Assembly: GCA_037783415.1 (NCBI GenBank)
Contig: JAZGTN010000097.1
Coordinates: 1,550,001-1,614,000, forward strand
Direction: 5' to 3'
DNA from: Leptasterias polaris
Taxonomy: Eukaryota; Echinodermata; Asteroidea; Forcipulatida; Asteriidae
Length of the DNA: 64,000 nucleotides
Part shown: in pieces, positions 21,495 to 31,199 of the stretch
Layout of the letters: each line of letters starts with the position of its first letter
How positions within the stretch are numbered: the first letter of the stretch is position 1
Notes under the pieces: generated by a model
The model's database searches: none
Told to the model about the DNA's origin: nothing
Seen by the model: the letters and a program-made list of their open reading frames with translations, nothing else
Position numbers and translations under genes: made by a program

Positions 21495-23228
21495 TTATCG
21501 CTTGGTGTGGAATTTCTCAAAGCATGGTATAACACACATTGGCTTGATACACTGCTTACAAATCGTGCGAGTTTGTTTCCGATTAGAGGTGGAACTGCAT
21601 ACAACACAGTCACGTTTCTTCCCGTCAACATTCGGACCTGGAAAGTGCTGAGTTGAAAGGGCGTTTGAAGCACTTGACACTTTACGGGCATGGTGAACTG
21701 GGTTGTTCTCGAAGCTTGAAATAAGTGCCTCTATCACCTTGACCCGAAAATCCAAAGTAGACAAGCTCTTGTTTGTATGGATGCTGTTGTATACGACATT
21801 AGCATTGAGCAAACATATGTCTAGGATTGTAATAAATACACGTTTCCACCATTTGAATGTTTTGTGGGTATGAGTATAGTACGTGCATAATTGTCCTGCC
21901 AGATCCGTGCCCCCCATGTATTTATTGTAATCCTCGACTATGCACGGTTTTTTGATATGACGAAATCCTGTTGAAGTTTTCCGGCTCCGAATCTTTTTAC
22001 TAGTGACACTGCAATCGCCATAGTTTGAGAGGAGAGTGACACGTTTTGTGTCCTGCCACATAACGCATAGTTGGCCTGCTTTCTGAAAACATTTGGGATC
22101 TGCACCGCTTTTCATAGGAAATGTCTTGGAGTTTGCTACGTCGGGTATCCCTAGGGTGGTATAGCGCACAGTTCCACAAGCTCCGAATCCTAGCTCAGAC
22201 AACTTGGAGAACAGAGCCGGGCTAGTAAACCAATTGTCCATGTAGATGCAATGTCCTTTATTTTCGAGTCCCTGCAAAAGGTTCAATACTATGTTGCCTG
22301 GTGCCCCTATTTCGGATGGATGGTTTGTCTCAGGATCACTTACAGAGGACTGTCCTTGTGGGCACCTGGGCTGCGATCCTGTGAACAACTCCCAGGCACA
22401 TGTGTACCCTGTGTCGGATTCGTTCAATGAGAAAGATTTCAATCCCCATTTTGCGGCTTTCCTTGGCATGTACTGCTTGAAGCTCACCCGTCCTTTGAAT
22501 TTGACCATCGTCTCGTCCGGTGAAAGGCTTCGTCCCGGCTGGTACACCCGGAGGAATGATGGTAGTACAATGTTTAACAGTGGCCGTAATTTAGCAAGTT
22601 TGTCACGGGGAGAGTCGCCCTCGACATCTCTGTTATTGGCGAGGTGAAAAAATCTTAGGATTGCAGTAAATCGGTTACGAGCCATGGTTGCTGAGTACAG
22701 GGGACTTCGTAGAATTTCAGACCTGGACCAATGCATGGAGTAACGAGGCCTTTTGTTGATTCCCATGCAAAGAAGTAGGGCCACGAATGCCATCATTTCA
22801 GGTACATCAGTTGGTCTCCATGCACACTTATTTTCTGCCCCCGCTCCCAATATTTGTTCAGCATAACGATTAGTCTCTAGTACCATCATCTGCCACACTG
22901 CTTCACAAAAGTACAGTTTGAAGATTTGTATGGGGGAGAACGAACTGAAGTCTTCTGTAGCCCCGGTGTTTGCTGTAAATTTAACAGGCGGTCGCCGTGT
23001 GTAACAGTTGGCTTCACGCCATCCACACCTGAAATTCGGCTTTTTTTTGGTCTTCTTACCCTTCTTAGAACAGGTTAATGTTGCTGTTGATGTCGAGGCC
23101 CTCGGCTCTGTATCCTCACTGTCTTCTGACGTCTCCGAGTCCTCAAGTGGCGATTCCTCGTCAGATGACATTTCTGAACCACTGTCTGCGAAAATTTCTT
23201 CCAAAATTTTATCATTTTCTTCAGCCAT
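21495..23228 (-). CDS. Intact piggyBac transposase (PGBD-like), copy 2
   Basis: Single-exon 577-aa ORF. Acidic N terminus (residues 1-45), a basic KKGKKTKKK patch (55-63), then the DDE_Tnp_1_7 catalytic domain. The three aspartates are visible as SPDET (D238), YMDNWF (D331) and MGGTD (D442), as expected for piggyBac. The C-terminal cysteine-rich domain (about 540-574) has CxxC pairs, as in piggyBac end-binding domains. Length is normal for the family. The enzyme cuts and pastes DNA at TTAA in the nucleus. The upstream terminal repeat GGCGGTACTGAAAGGG is followed by TTAA at 23516-23519. No stop or frameshift is present, so it may be recent or active. Start chosen at the MAEEND methionine, aligned with copy 1. 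Confidence 0.95.
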   Translation of the reverse strand: MAEENDKILEEIFADSGSEMSSDEESPLEDSETSEDSEDTEPRASTSTATLTCSKKGKKTKKKPNFRCGWREANCYTRRPPVKFTANTGATEDFSSFSPIQIFKLYFCEAVWQMMVLETNRYAEQILGAGAENKCAWRPTDVPEMMAFVALLLCMGINKRPRYSMHWSRSEILRSPLYSATMARNRFTAILRFFHLANNRDVEGDSPRDKLAKLRPLLNIVLPSFLRVYQPGRSLSPDETMVKFKGRVSFKQYMPRKAAKWGLKSFSLNESDTGYTCAWELFTGSQPRCPQGQSSVSDPETNHPSEIGAPGNIVLNLLQGLENKGHCIYMDNWFTSPALFSKLSELGFGACGTVRYTTLGIPDVANSKTFPMKSGADPKCFQKAGQLCVMWQDTKRVTLLSNYGDCSVTSKKIRSRKTSTGFRHIKKPCIVEDYNKYMGGTDLAGQLCTYYTHTHKTFKWWKRVFITILDICLLNANVVYNSIHTNKSLSTLDFRVKVIEALISSFENNPVHHARKVSSASNALSTQHFPGPNVDGKKRDCVVCSSTSNRKQTRTICKQCIKPMCVIPCFEKFHTKR

Positions 23229-23499
23229 GTTGTCAGAATGATCTCTTACTCAAGAATGCGTGGGGGGACGCTTAACGATCCCGCTTAAATTTTAAAACTT
23301 GCGACGCTTCAGGGCACACGCGGCCAGCTTGTTGCCAAGGGGATGGACGCAGGCGATTGAGGGGGCTATTAACATTTTGATAACTTACTTTTTGTCGATG
23401 TGCCACAGAGGCTCATTGGTCACCAAGAGTGCTAATAATTACGTGCCATACGGGCTCATTGGTCACCAAGTGGGATGTTGTTTTGAGCCGCTATGGCAC

Positions 23500-23519
23500 G
23501 GCGGTACTGAAAGGGTTAA
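23500..23519 (-). repeat. piggyBac terminal repeat plus TTAA
   Basis: GGCGGTACTGAAAGGG followed by TTAA. It is the inverse of the left terminus of copy 1 (17505-17519). Confidence 0.85.
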
Positions 23520-25603
23520 GCAAACTTCTCTTGTTTATTTTAGGCAATATTGAATGTTGAATCCTATGAGCGCTAATCCATGTTTCCTACATTGATGCGG
23601 GTGGGGGGGGGGGGGGGGGGGGGGGTAGGATGGTGGTTCTAAAGTACAAGTAGAGGCGGGGGGATGGTACTTAGAAAATACAAGTATAGCACTTTGCCAA
23701 TATTTAATGTGAGTTCCTTCTTTGTCATTAAATGTGGTAACTAAGAATAGTTTGCATTTTAGCAGTAATTTTGTTCCAGGTCATATTGTGCGTAATCAAA
23801 ACTCTCTTGTTTTTATGGAATGTGGAATCCTATGAGCGGGTAATTTGGGGGGGGGGGGGGGTGCTTCAAAAGGAAATTATTAAAACATTATGTTTATTTT
23901 AGGTTTCAGAAACCAATTTTCCAATAATCGAAATGGCAGACTTAAGCAACTGTACCACATTGTTTGTATTTGGTCTCATTGGGTTCCTGCATCCTGAAAA
24001 CCTGGCAATATTTTTTGTTATCTGTGAGGGTCGTAGACGGAGATACGGGCAAAAACCAAATTGATTGGCGGCCATTTTGAATATCAAAATGGCCGCCTTA
24101 ACCAACTGATCCAATAATTTAATTTTGTGTCTTGTTGGGTTCCTTGATCCTGAAAACATTCAAGTTTCCAACATTGAGGCGGGGGGGGGGGGGGGGAGGA
24201 TGGTACTTAGAAAATACAAGTATAGCCCTTTGGAAATATTTTATGTTAGTTCCTTCTTTACATATTGGTTCATGATAGGTGAACAATTTATTTTAGGAGT
24301 TATTTTGTTCCAGTAACGTTCATATTGTGCTTAATCAAACTTCTCTTGTTTATTTTAGGCAATATTGAATGTTGAATACCAGTGAATCCTATGAGCGCTA
24401 ATCCAAGTTTCCTACATTGAGGTGGGTGGGGGGTTGGGTGTAGGATGATTGTTTGAAAGTACAAGTATAGCACTTTGGCTATATATAATGTTATTTAATG
24501 CGAGTTCCTTCTTTGTCATTAAATGTGGTAACAAATAATTGTTTGGATTAAAACCTTCTGTTTATTTTTGGTTTCATAAACCAATGTTATAATAATCAAA
24601 ATGGCCGCCTTTTAAAAGCAACTGAACCACCATTTTTGGATTTGCTCTCATTGGGTTCCTTCATCCTGAAAACATGGCAAATAAATTTTTTATCTGTGAG
24701 GCTCGTAGACGGAGATACGGGCCAAAACCGAATTGATTGGCGGCCATTTTGAAATGGGCAATATTTAATGTTATTTAATGTGAGTTCCTTCTTTGTCATT
24801 AAATGTTGTAAAAATACAATAGTTTTGATTTTAGGCGTAATTTATTTCAAAGTCATATTGTGCGTAATCAAAACTCTCTTGTTTATATTTAATGTGCAAT
24901 CCTAGGAGCGGGTTGGGGGGGGGGGGTGCTTCAAAAGAAATTTATTCAAACCTTCTGTTTATTTGAGGATTCATAATTTGCCCAAAATCGAAATGGCCGC
25001 CTTAACCAATTGATCAACTATTTCATCCTGAAAACATGGGTATAGTCACCAACCCCCAGTATCTGTGAGGCTCAACCAAATTCACCAATTTTGTGGCGGG
25101 TTGGGGGGGAGGATGGTGTTTCGAAAGTAAATTATTAAAACCTTATGTTTATTTAACGTTTCAGAAATAATTTTCAGGCAGATTGGTATGAACAGCTACT
25201 TGACAAATTTTTAACTTTCACATTTAAACTACTCAATTGTGTATTTAGTGGTCATAATACCATACCTCAAATATATGTTAAAGGCAATGATTTAGTCAAA
25301 GGCAATATGCCAAAGTAAACAGTAATTTAATTGCTTGCTTGTACAACTTGCATTATGTTACTAGGACCTAGGCTAACCCCAATCTGCCTTGTGAGGGCGC
25401 TGTAACCTCTAACTTTCCTAAATAGTGTTGGTCACCAGGTAGCCATGTCAAGGAAATTTCTCTGGTCACCATTGCATTAGTAGCAAATATGTGTTGGTAC
25501 TGAAAGTACGTGTAACTTAAAAGCAGATTTCACTCGGAGCTAGTGTGAAAGTGAAGCGGTTTGTATCCGTGTTGACATTTTACCGAGCCAACACGGACCC
25601 TAT

Positions 25604-26083
25604 GGGTGCACCACACTAAATAAGCCAGAATTAATGCGCCAAGCTACTTATCATAATTTGTAAACCCACAACTTATTTTTAATTATAACGTTTTGGGGGT
25701 CATGCAATTAATAGATTGTGTAAATATAAAAATCTATCACAACCTGGGGGTTCTGTGCTTCAACTTTTGAGGAGACTTGATAAATTTAGGCGTTAAAGTT
25801 GGCCCGATTTGACCGGGGAAGTGGAGAAGTGCTTCACGAAAACTGGCAGCAAGTCGGTTTTGGAAAAAAAAAAAAAATCGTGTTTTTTTCTTCTGGGGTA
25901 GTTAGCAAAAATTCCAAACGGCTGACCTGCCAAAAATTGAAAAGAATTCTGAAGTTTAGTTGTCCGGAAATATGTCTGATTGGTTTTCAAGAGGCTGAGA
26001 GACTTACACGATTTTTTGAGTATTTTTGAATAATTATCATTTAGCATTGGTTCCTATGGGAGATCATTTAGAGGGGTGCGCCC
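25604..26083. mobile_element. 480-bp TIR element X, unit 1
   Basis: Begins GGGTGCACCACACTAAAT. The inverted 3' end reads GGGCGCACCCCTCTAAAT, giving about 20-bp terminal inverted repeats with a few mismatches. It is identical to unit 2 (29720-30199) except at 25806 (G versus T at 29922). Left flank CTAT, right flank TATA. Its ORF (76 aa) has no known motif and is probably fortuitous. Confidence 0.85.
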
Positions 26084-26669
26084 TATATATACAACATGGT
26101 GGCGCCCTTGCAGCCATTTTTGTTGGGATTTAAACATGTCTGCCGTTTGTTTACAATTGCAGGCGTGACAGAAATGAGTTGTTTGAGACTTCTTTCGTCA
26201 GTTATCGCCGTTTTTTTTTATTGTTCGTGAAAACATCACTCCTCTGGCTGCAAACAGTAATTATAATAAAATATAGATAGCAATAACATTGTCACTTGTT
26301 AACAGAATAATTCAACGTTTTCAAAGAGTGGCTTGCTTTTTTTTTAGGCATCCTATTCCTACACACTTAACAGTCAGTATACAGTGTGTAAGACGGGACA
26401 AACTACGATCGACGGTACGACTATCGTGTATGACTATTTGATGAGACTGTGATGGTAAGTCACTTTCAAGAAAATCATGGGTCAACAGCGGCTGGTTGCT
26501 TCCTCAATTAGGAAGAAATAAACATGTTGTAAACATCATCATCATACATTACATGGCATGGTTGGTATTAACTAATAACTGAACAAGAAGAGTGGGGGAG
26601 GTGTAAACATTGCATTATTATGAATGTCAAGTTTCCGGAAAAGTCAAGTGATTCAATTAGAGTTACACT

Positions 26670-28772
26670 CTATCGGTTTTTCCATTTTGAGAACATTCTG
26701 CTGTAATTGTGCTCCTTGTGAATCTTTGGCCCCTCATAGTTATACGATGAGTTAGTGTCCTGTGACTTTGGATTTAGTTGGCCAGGTTGATACAAATTTT
26801 GTTTAGCATAGTAAGTGTGATATCGTTCAGCTCGACACTGTGCTCGTCGCTTTTTGTAGATCTTTCCCATAACACGTTTTTTGTGATATTGTTGTTTTTT
26901 GTCCATTGCATCGAGGGCTTTTGCAGCGGGTGATCCAGCAGTAATGGGGCAATGAGTTGCCTCACACTTTTTGATAATAGAGTTTGCATGTTGGTTGTTC
27001 ACCAGATGGATGGCGCTGTGATCTCTTGAAGCTCCGTTCCTTGAAAAGGTTAGTGTTCCTTTTGGATTTGTCATGGCGTAGGCATGATTCATGGATTCAG
27101 ACTTCTGGGAACTTGTTCTGTACTTGGTTCTCTCTATCGCTTCGTCTCCTATGCGTTTTTCCAAAATTGTTTTTAAGATTTCCTCATCTTTAGATGTTAA
27201 AATAAATCTGCCGCGGACATAGCGAGAGAGGTATGGGTACTTGTATTTACCGTTGCAAACATGAGAATTTTGTTTGCATTTCTCATGGTCTCCCATGTAG
27301 CAGTTCGGAATTGCATCAATCGCCTTTGCAGCCAGTCTTTTCATGCTTGCTGTGTCATTTCCGCATTTAATGGAAATATGGTGTGCCTCAGCCTGTGCTC
27401 TGTGACTCACGTCATCAGCAAATCGGTCCTGTACTCTGTTTCGGTCTCTTGCACTGTTCCCAGGGAACATGTCACTGCTAAAGTTTGCTCGGCTGACTGC
27501 CGCACAAAGCGAGCGGTTCAAGTGGGATGGGTCCAGCAGACTTTCCATTTCCTTTCCCGTTCTTCTTCTCATGACAGAATTCATTCCTTTTGCTAGACAG
27601 CCGTCAGCGTCTGTTGTTATTCTATCCACAAGAACTGGTTCCGTGCACTCCAAAAGTTTAGTCGCACATCGAACACCCCCTTCTCTCTCATCTCCCATAT
27701 TGAAATGCGCTGGACGAGTAGCTGTGCACTTGTCGCCGTGCTTAGCGGATGTGCATTGTTGACCGAATGATGATGGTGACATTTCACCACTTTTACAAAG
27801 CTTGTTTTCTTGATGGTACATTATAACAAACTTTGAAGTAGTTGCGTTCTCGCACACGGTGTCTCTTGTCTGTGTTGCAGGAACAAATGGGTTTTTTTTC
27901 CTACAGTTGCGCAGGGGATTATTATACTGCCTGTCCATTTCAACTGCAATTGGACTTTCTCGTTCAAAGCCTTGGAGCTCACGGATGTCTTTCACTAGTT
28001 TCCTCTTGTCTGCCATGTCTCTGATATTTTCATTTTTGATAATTTCACCACATTTGTTCGAAATTTTTTGCAGCCCACTAGTGCATGGTACAGCTGTGTC
28101 CATTGATGTCAAGAGCCTCCTCGCACCTGCGGTTGCAATGCCAGTGTTCTGCAGGCCAACTTGGAAAGACATGTTTGGGGTTGCAGTGCGTCGTCCCCGC
28201 TTCCTACCCTCGTTAGCTATCTCACTGTAAAGTTTTGTCTTTTGTGTTTTAAAACCACACTTTTTGCAGGACATTACCTCTGAGACGGCTAAACCTCTAC
28301 GCTCTTCTGCCTCAGCCAATAGTTTAGGTTGACCATCACACTTAGGATGTGTTTGTTGATGATCAAGTACAGCTTGTGCACCCAGCTCTAGAGCTGAGTT
28401 GATGTCTACAAAACGATAACCTCCTCCTTGGTGATCAGTTCCTCTCTTGGGCAGTGGCTGGCCACATTTGTTGGCTATTGGGATCACTCCCTTGAGCTGG
28501 ATCTTGTCAACTGGAGCCAGTTCTACAACTTTTGGGCGAAGGAGCATCACATTTCTGCGGTTGTCTTGTTCCATCTGTGCTGCAATGTGGCAGAAATCTC
28601 CTCGCTCCGTATTTGGGGCGGCTAAACTCAACTGCTGATGGGTTGGCCTGACATACCGTGGTGTAGGTATACTTTGAGTTTCACTGCCTTTGTCCTGTAG
28701 TGAATTAAATTTATTTTTCGGCTTGAACCAAGTTTTTTGCATCTTGAAAATGCCGCGTCTAGCTCTACCCAT
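26670..28772 (-). CDS. Mutator-like transposase
   Basis: 700-aa ORF from MGRARRG; an in-frame ATG 39 bases upstream adds 13 residues. I prefer the MGR start because relatives in invertebrate genomes begin this way. Numbering below is from the upstream Met. The basic N terminus is followed by a CxxC-containing motif SCKKCGFKTQK (181-191), a candidate catalytic aspartate near VEMDRQY (293), the TDADGCLAKGM block (400-410), a Cys/His cluster (GDHEKCKQNSHVC, 507-519) and a terminal SQKSESMNH...PKGTLTFSRNGASR segment typical of the invertebrate Mutator-like transposase domain. It would cut and paste DNA in the nucleus. The frame is fully open. I found no Mutator-type long TIR or 9-bp duplication, and the gene lies instead between two X units. 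Confidence 0.8.
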   Translation of the reverse strand: MGRARRGIFKMQKTWFKPKNKFNSLQDKGSETQSIPTPRYVRPTHQQLSLAAPNTERGDFCHIAAQMEQDNRRNVMLLRPKVVELAPVDKIQLKGVIPIANKCGQPLPKRGTDHQGGGYRFVDINSALELGAQAVLDHQQTHPKCDGQPKLLAEAEERRGLAVSEVMSCKKCGFKTQKTKLYSEIANEGRKRGRRTATPNMSFQVGLQNTGIATAGARRLLTSMDTAVPCTSGLQKISNKCGEIIKNENIRDMADKRKLVKDIRELQGFERESPIAVEMDRQYNNPLRNCRKKNPFVPATQTRDTVCENATTSKFVIMYHQENKLCKSGEMSPSSFGQQCTSAKHGDKCTATRPAHFNMGDEREGGVRCATKLLECTEPVLVDRITTDADGCLAKGMNSVMRRRTGKEMESLLDPSHLNRSLCAAVSRANFSSDMFPGNSARDRNRVQDRFADDVSHRAQAEAHHISIKCGNDTASMKRLAAKAIDAIPNCYMGDHEKCKQNSHVCNGKYKYPYLSRYVRGRFILTSKDEEILKTILEKRIGDEAIERTKYRTSSQKSESMNHAYAMTNPKGTLTFSRNGASRDHSAIHLVNNQHANSIIKKCEATHCPITAGSPAAKALDAMDKKQQYHKKRVMGKIYKKRRAQCRAERYHTYYAKQNLYQPGQLNPKSQDTNSSYNYEGPKIHKEHNYSRMFSKWKNR

Positions 28773-28811
28773 TTTTATGGCAATGGATTTGTTACAAACA
28801 TTGAATGGCAT

Positions 28812-29719
28812 CCATCATAAGTGATCTCACATTAATTGTGGTCTAAAGCAAAAATACTTTTAGAGTTCTCCCGATGCACAAGCTAGCGTATCAGGGCCGA
28901 CACTACGCTGAACGCACAAATTTCGGCCGATATGCCAAATTTTTTTTATTTTATTTTATTTTTTTTTTTTTTCAATTTCAGATAAATTTCACAAAAATTC
29001 ATCAAGATAAAACCATTGCCAATGCTCCATATTGGACAGTAGGACCTGTGAAAAGGCCCCCATCCCAGGGGAATTGTCTAAGATAATAGCCATCTGTTTC
29101 TGGATAGAGTTATAACTTGTCCCCATCAACCAGAAACAATCATAATGGTTTGGCCTTTTTCAACATGCCCCGCCCACGCCCCGCCCACCCTTTCCCCCTT
29201 TTACCCCGTTCCAGAGGTAGAATACAATTTGAAAGGGCAGTTAAATGTACAAAAAGTGACCTATGTGTTTTCTAGATTTTATAAAGCTCCCCATTTTAGA
29301 CTAATATGAATGCATGGTTAGAATAATTTAAGGGAAAGCAAAATGTGACCCCCCCCCCCGGCCAGCCCCCTTCCATGTTTACAGCTTGTTCATGCCAATT
29401 AACCCCTTCTTAATGATTAATTAAATAACTTGTAAGGTTTTTATGATCCTGTGATAAAAAAGAGACATGTTAATAACTTTTTGAGTGAGGACTTGGATAT
29501 AACTTCTGACTTGTCCTTAGAATGTACACAGTGTGTCGTGCAGGTTTTTCTTCTCGCATAGTGCTTAGAGTACATGTAAATGCTCCAACATGTTTGACCT
29601 TGTTGTAGACGAACGCAATAACATTTCACTTTTTTTTTTCCAGATATCAAGTCAGTGACTTATTCTCAACAATTTAAGCATAATTTTTTAACCATAAAGA
29701 ATAATTAAGTGCCCTTATA
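28812..29719. other. Region upstream of the Mutator-like gene
   Basis: No gene seen. It holds T-rich tracts (28939-28975), a short poly-C run near 29349 and presumably the transposase promoter. It belongs to the 3.6-kb interval (26084-29719) between the two X units. Confidence 0.4.
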
Positions 29720-30199
29720 GGGTGCACCACACTAAATAAGCCAGAATTAATGCGCCAAGCTACTTATCATAATTTGTAAACCCACAACTTATTTTTAATT
29801 ATAACGTTTTGGGGGTCATGCAATTAATAGATTGTGTAAATATAAAAATCTATCACAACCTGGGGGTTCTGTGCTTCAACTTTTGAGGAGACTTGATAAA
29901 TTTAGGCGTTAAAGTTGGCCCTATTTGACCGGGGAAGTGGAGAAGTGCTTCACGAAAACTGGCAGCAAGTCGGTTTTGGAAAAAAAAAAAAAATCGTGTT
30001 TTTTTCTTCTGGGGTAGTTAGCAAAAATTCCAAACGGCTGACCTGCCAAAAATTGAAAAGAATTCTGAAGTTTAGTTGTCCGGAAATATGTCTGATTGGT
30101 TTTCAAGAGGCTGAGAGACTTACACGATTTTTTGAGTATTTTTGAATAATTATCATTTAGCATTGGTTCCTATGGGAGATCATTTAGAGGGGTGCGCCC
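29720..30199. mobile_element. 480-bp TIR element X, unit 2
   Basis: Same orientation and length as unit 1, with one base difference. Left flank TATA (29716-29719), right flank CTAT (30200-30203), the reverse of unit 1. Confidence 0.85.
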
Positions 30200-30779
30200 C
30201 TATCCGGATTAGTTTCGACACGGATCCAAGTGCGCCCTCAGTGTTTATACAGTAGAAAGTTTACTTTGGGGTCGCGAAATGTAGGCCCAGTCTCTTTTCC
30301 AATTTAGCGTTTAAGCAAGAGAGCACATATATATTGTCCGTCTTTCTCTCCATTTTGTGGGGAGCATGGCCGGCTCTGGCCATGCTCCTAATACTATTTA
30401 TCTGGGAGGGATGATGTCATAGATCTCTCTGTGAGTATTATAATATCTTTAGTATCTTTTGATTATAGAAAGATCGTCTTTTATGAAGCTTTTTCAATCA
30501 CAGTGTGTATTGTAAACTTGTGTGTGTAGCCAGCATCGTGTTGTGCTGACCTTTTGACCTTTATATCTGTACATAAGTGATTGAGTATTGTGTGTATGCT
30601 ATTTTTGTCTTCCATGTGCTGTGCATTGAAGCATTAAAATCAGTACAAGAGATTGCTTTTATATTTAACACGTCATCTTTGTAGAATTTGTTGTTGCTTT
30701 TATTGTATTGTCTCTTGGTGAATACTCGTCCTTTTTAATTAGAGGACCGGCCTCCTTCCTGTGTCTCTACACTACTGCC

Positions 30780-31190
30780 AAGCAACAAGAATTTAATTTA
30801 GACATCACCACCAAGGGATGAAAAGAAACAGGGAGGGCGGGCATTGGTTGTGATAGGGAGGGGAGGAAACACTGGACTGAAATTCAGAGATGCAGTCGTC
30901 ATGTTCTTTTAAACAAGTTCGTGGATGTCAAGGAATGTAAGCGTGTTGTCTTTTTATTTTATTTTTTTATTTTTTATTTCTTTGGACAATAAAATATAAC
31001 GAGCAGAGGAAAGGCAAAAGTTAAAAAAACTGTAATCAAAAAAGATATGCCCTCCCAGATCTTGCTCATTTAAAAGAATAAAAATGTATTATTATATAAT
31101 ACACATCAATCTAAAATTGTAGATGCTAGAGATTGAAGGGACAGTGGGTAAAGAAGAGGAATAGAAACAAGACGTATGGAAGTGATTTGC
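30780..31190. other. End of duplicated block, copy A side
   Basis: Matches 40245-40680 in copy B, including the GGGAGGGCGGGCATTGG stretch. No coding sequence. Confidence 0.5.
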
Positions 31191-31199
31191 CGCCCCCGG

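Larger units (their letters stand above)
19753..25506. mobile_element. Large inverted-repeat structure around piggyBac copy 2
   Basis: The left outer end CCCTTTCAGTACCAACACAT (19753) is mirrored at 25491-25506. From there at least about 390 bp of each arm match inverted (19753-20140 against 25506-25120). Further blocks keep matching inward: AATGGCCGCC, GAGGATGGTACTTAGAAAA, GGGTTCCT and AAACTTCTCTTGTTTATTT. The arms, about 1.6 and 2.0 kb, carry many poly-C/poly-G tracts. The intact transposase lies between them. Outer ends and the inner piggyBac end share CCCTTTCAGTACC, so nested family members or a long-armed element are both possible. Confidence 0.6.

Noticed and set aside
22246..22647. 133-aa plus ORF opposite the piggyBac gene, also seen at 18371-18769
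   Set aside because: Antisense shadow of the transposase, conserved only because the two transposase copies are related.
25793..26047. 84-aa minus and 76-aa plus ORFs in X unit 1, repeated in X unit 2
   Set aside because: Both overlap on opposite strands inside a short TIR element and lack any motif. Conservation reflects the recent duplication of the unit.
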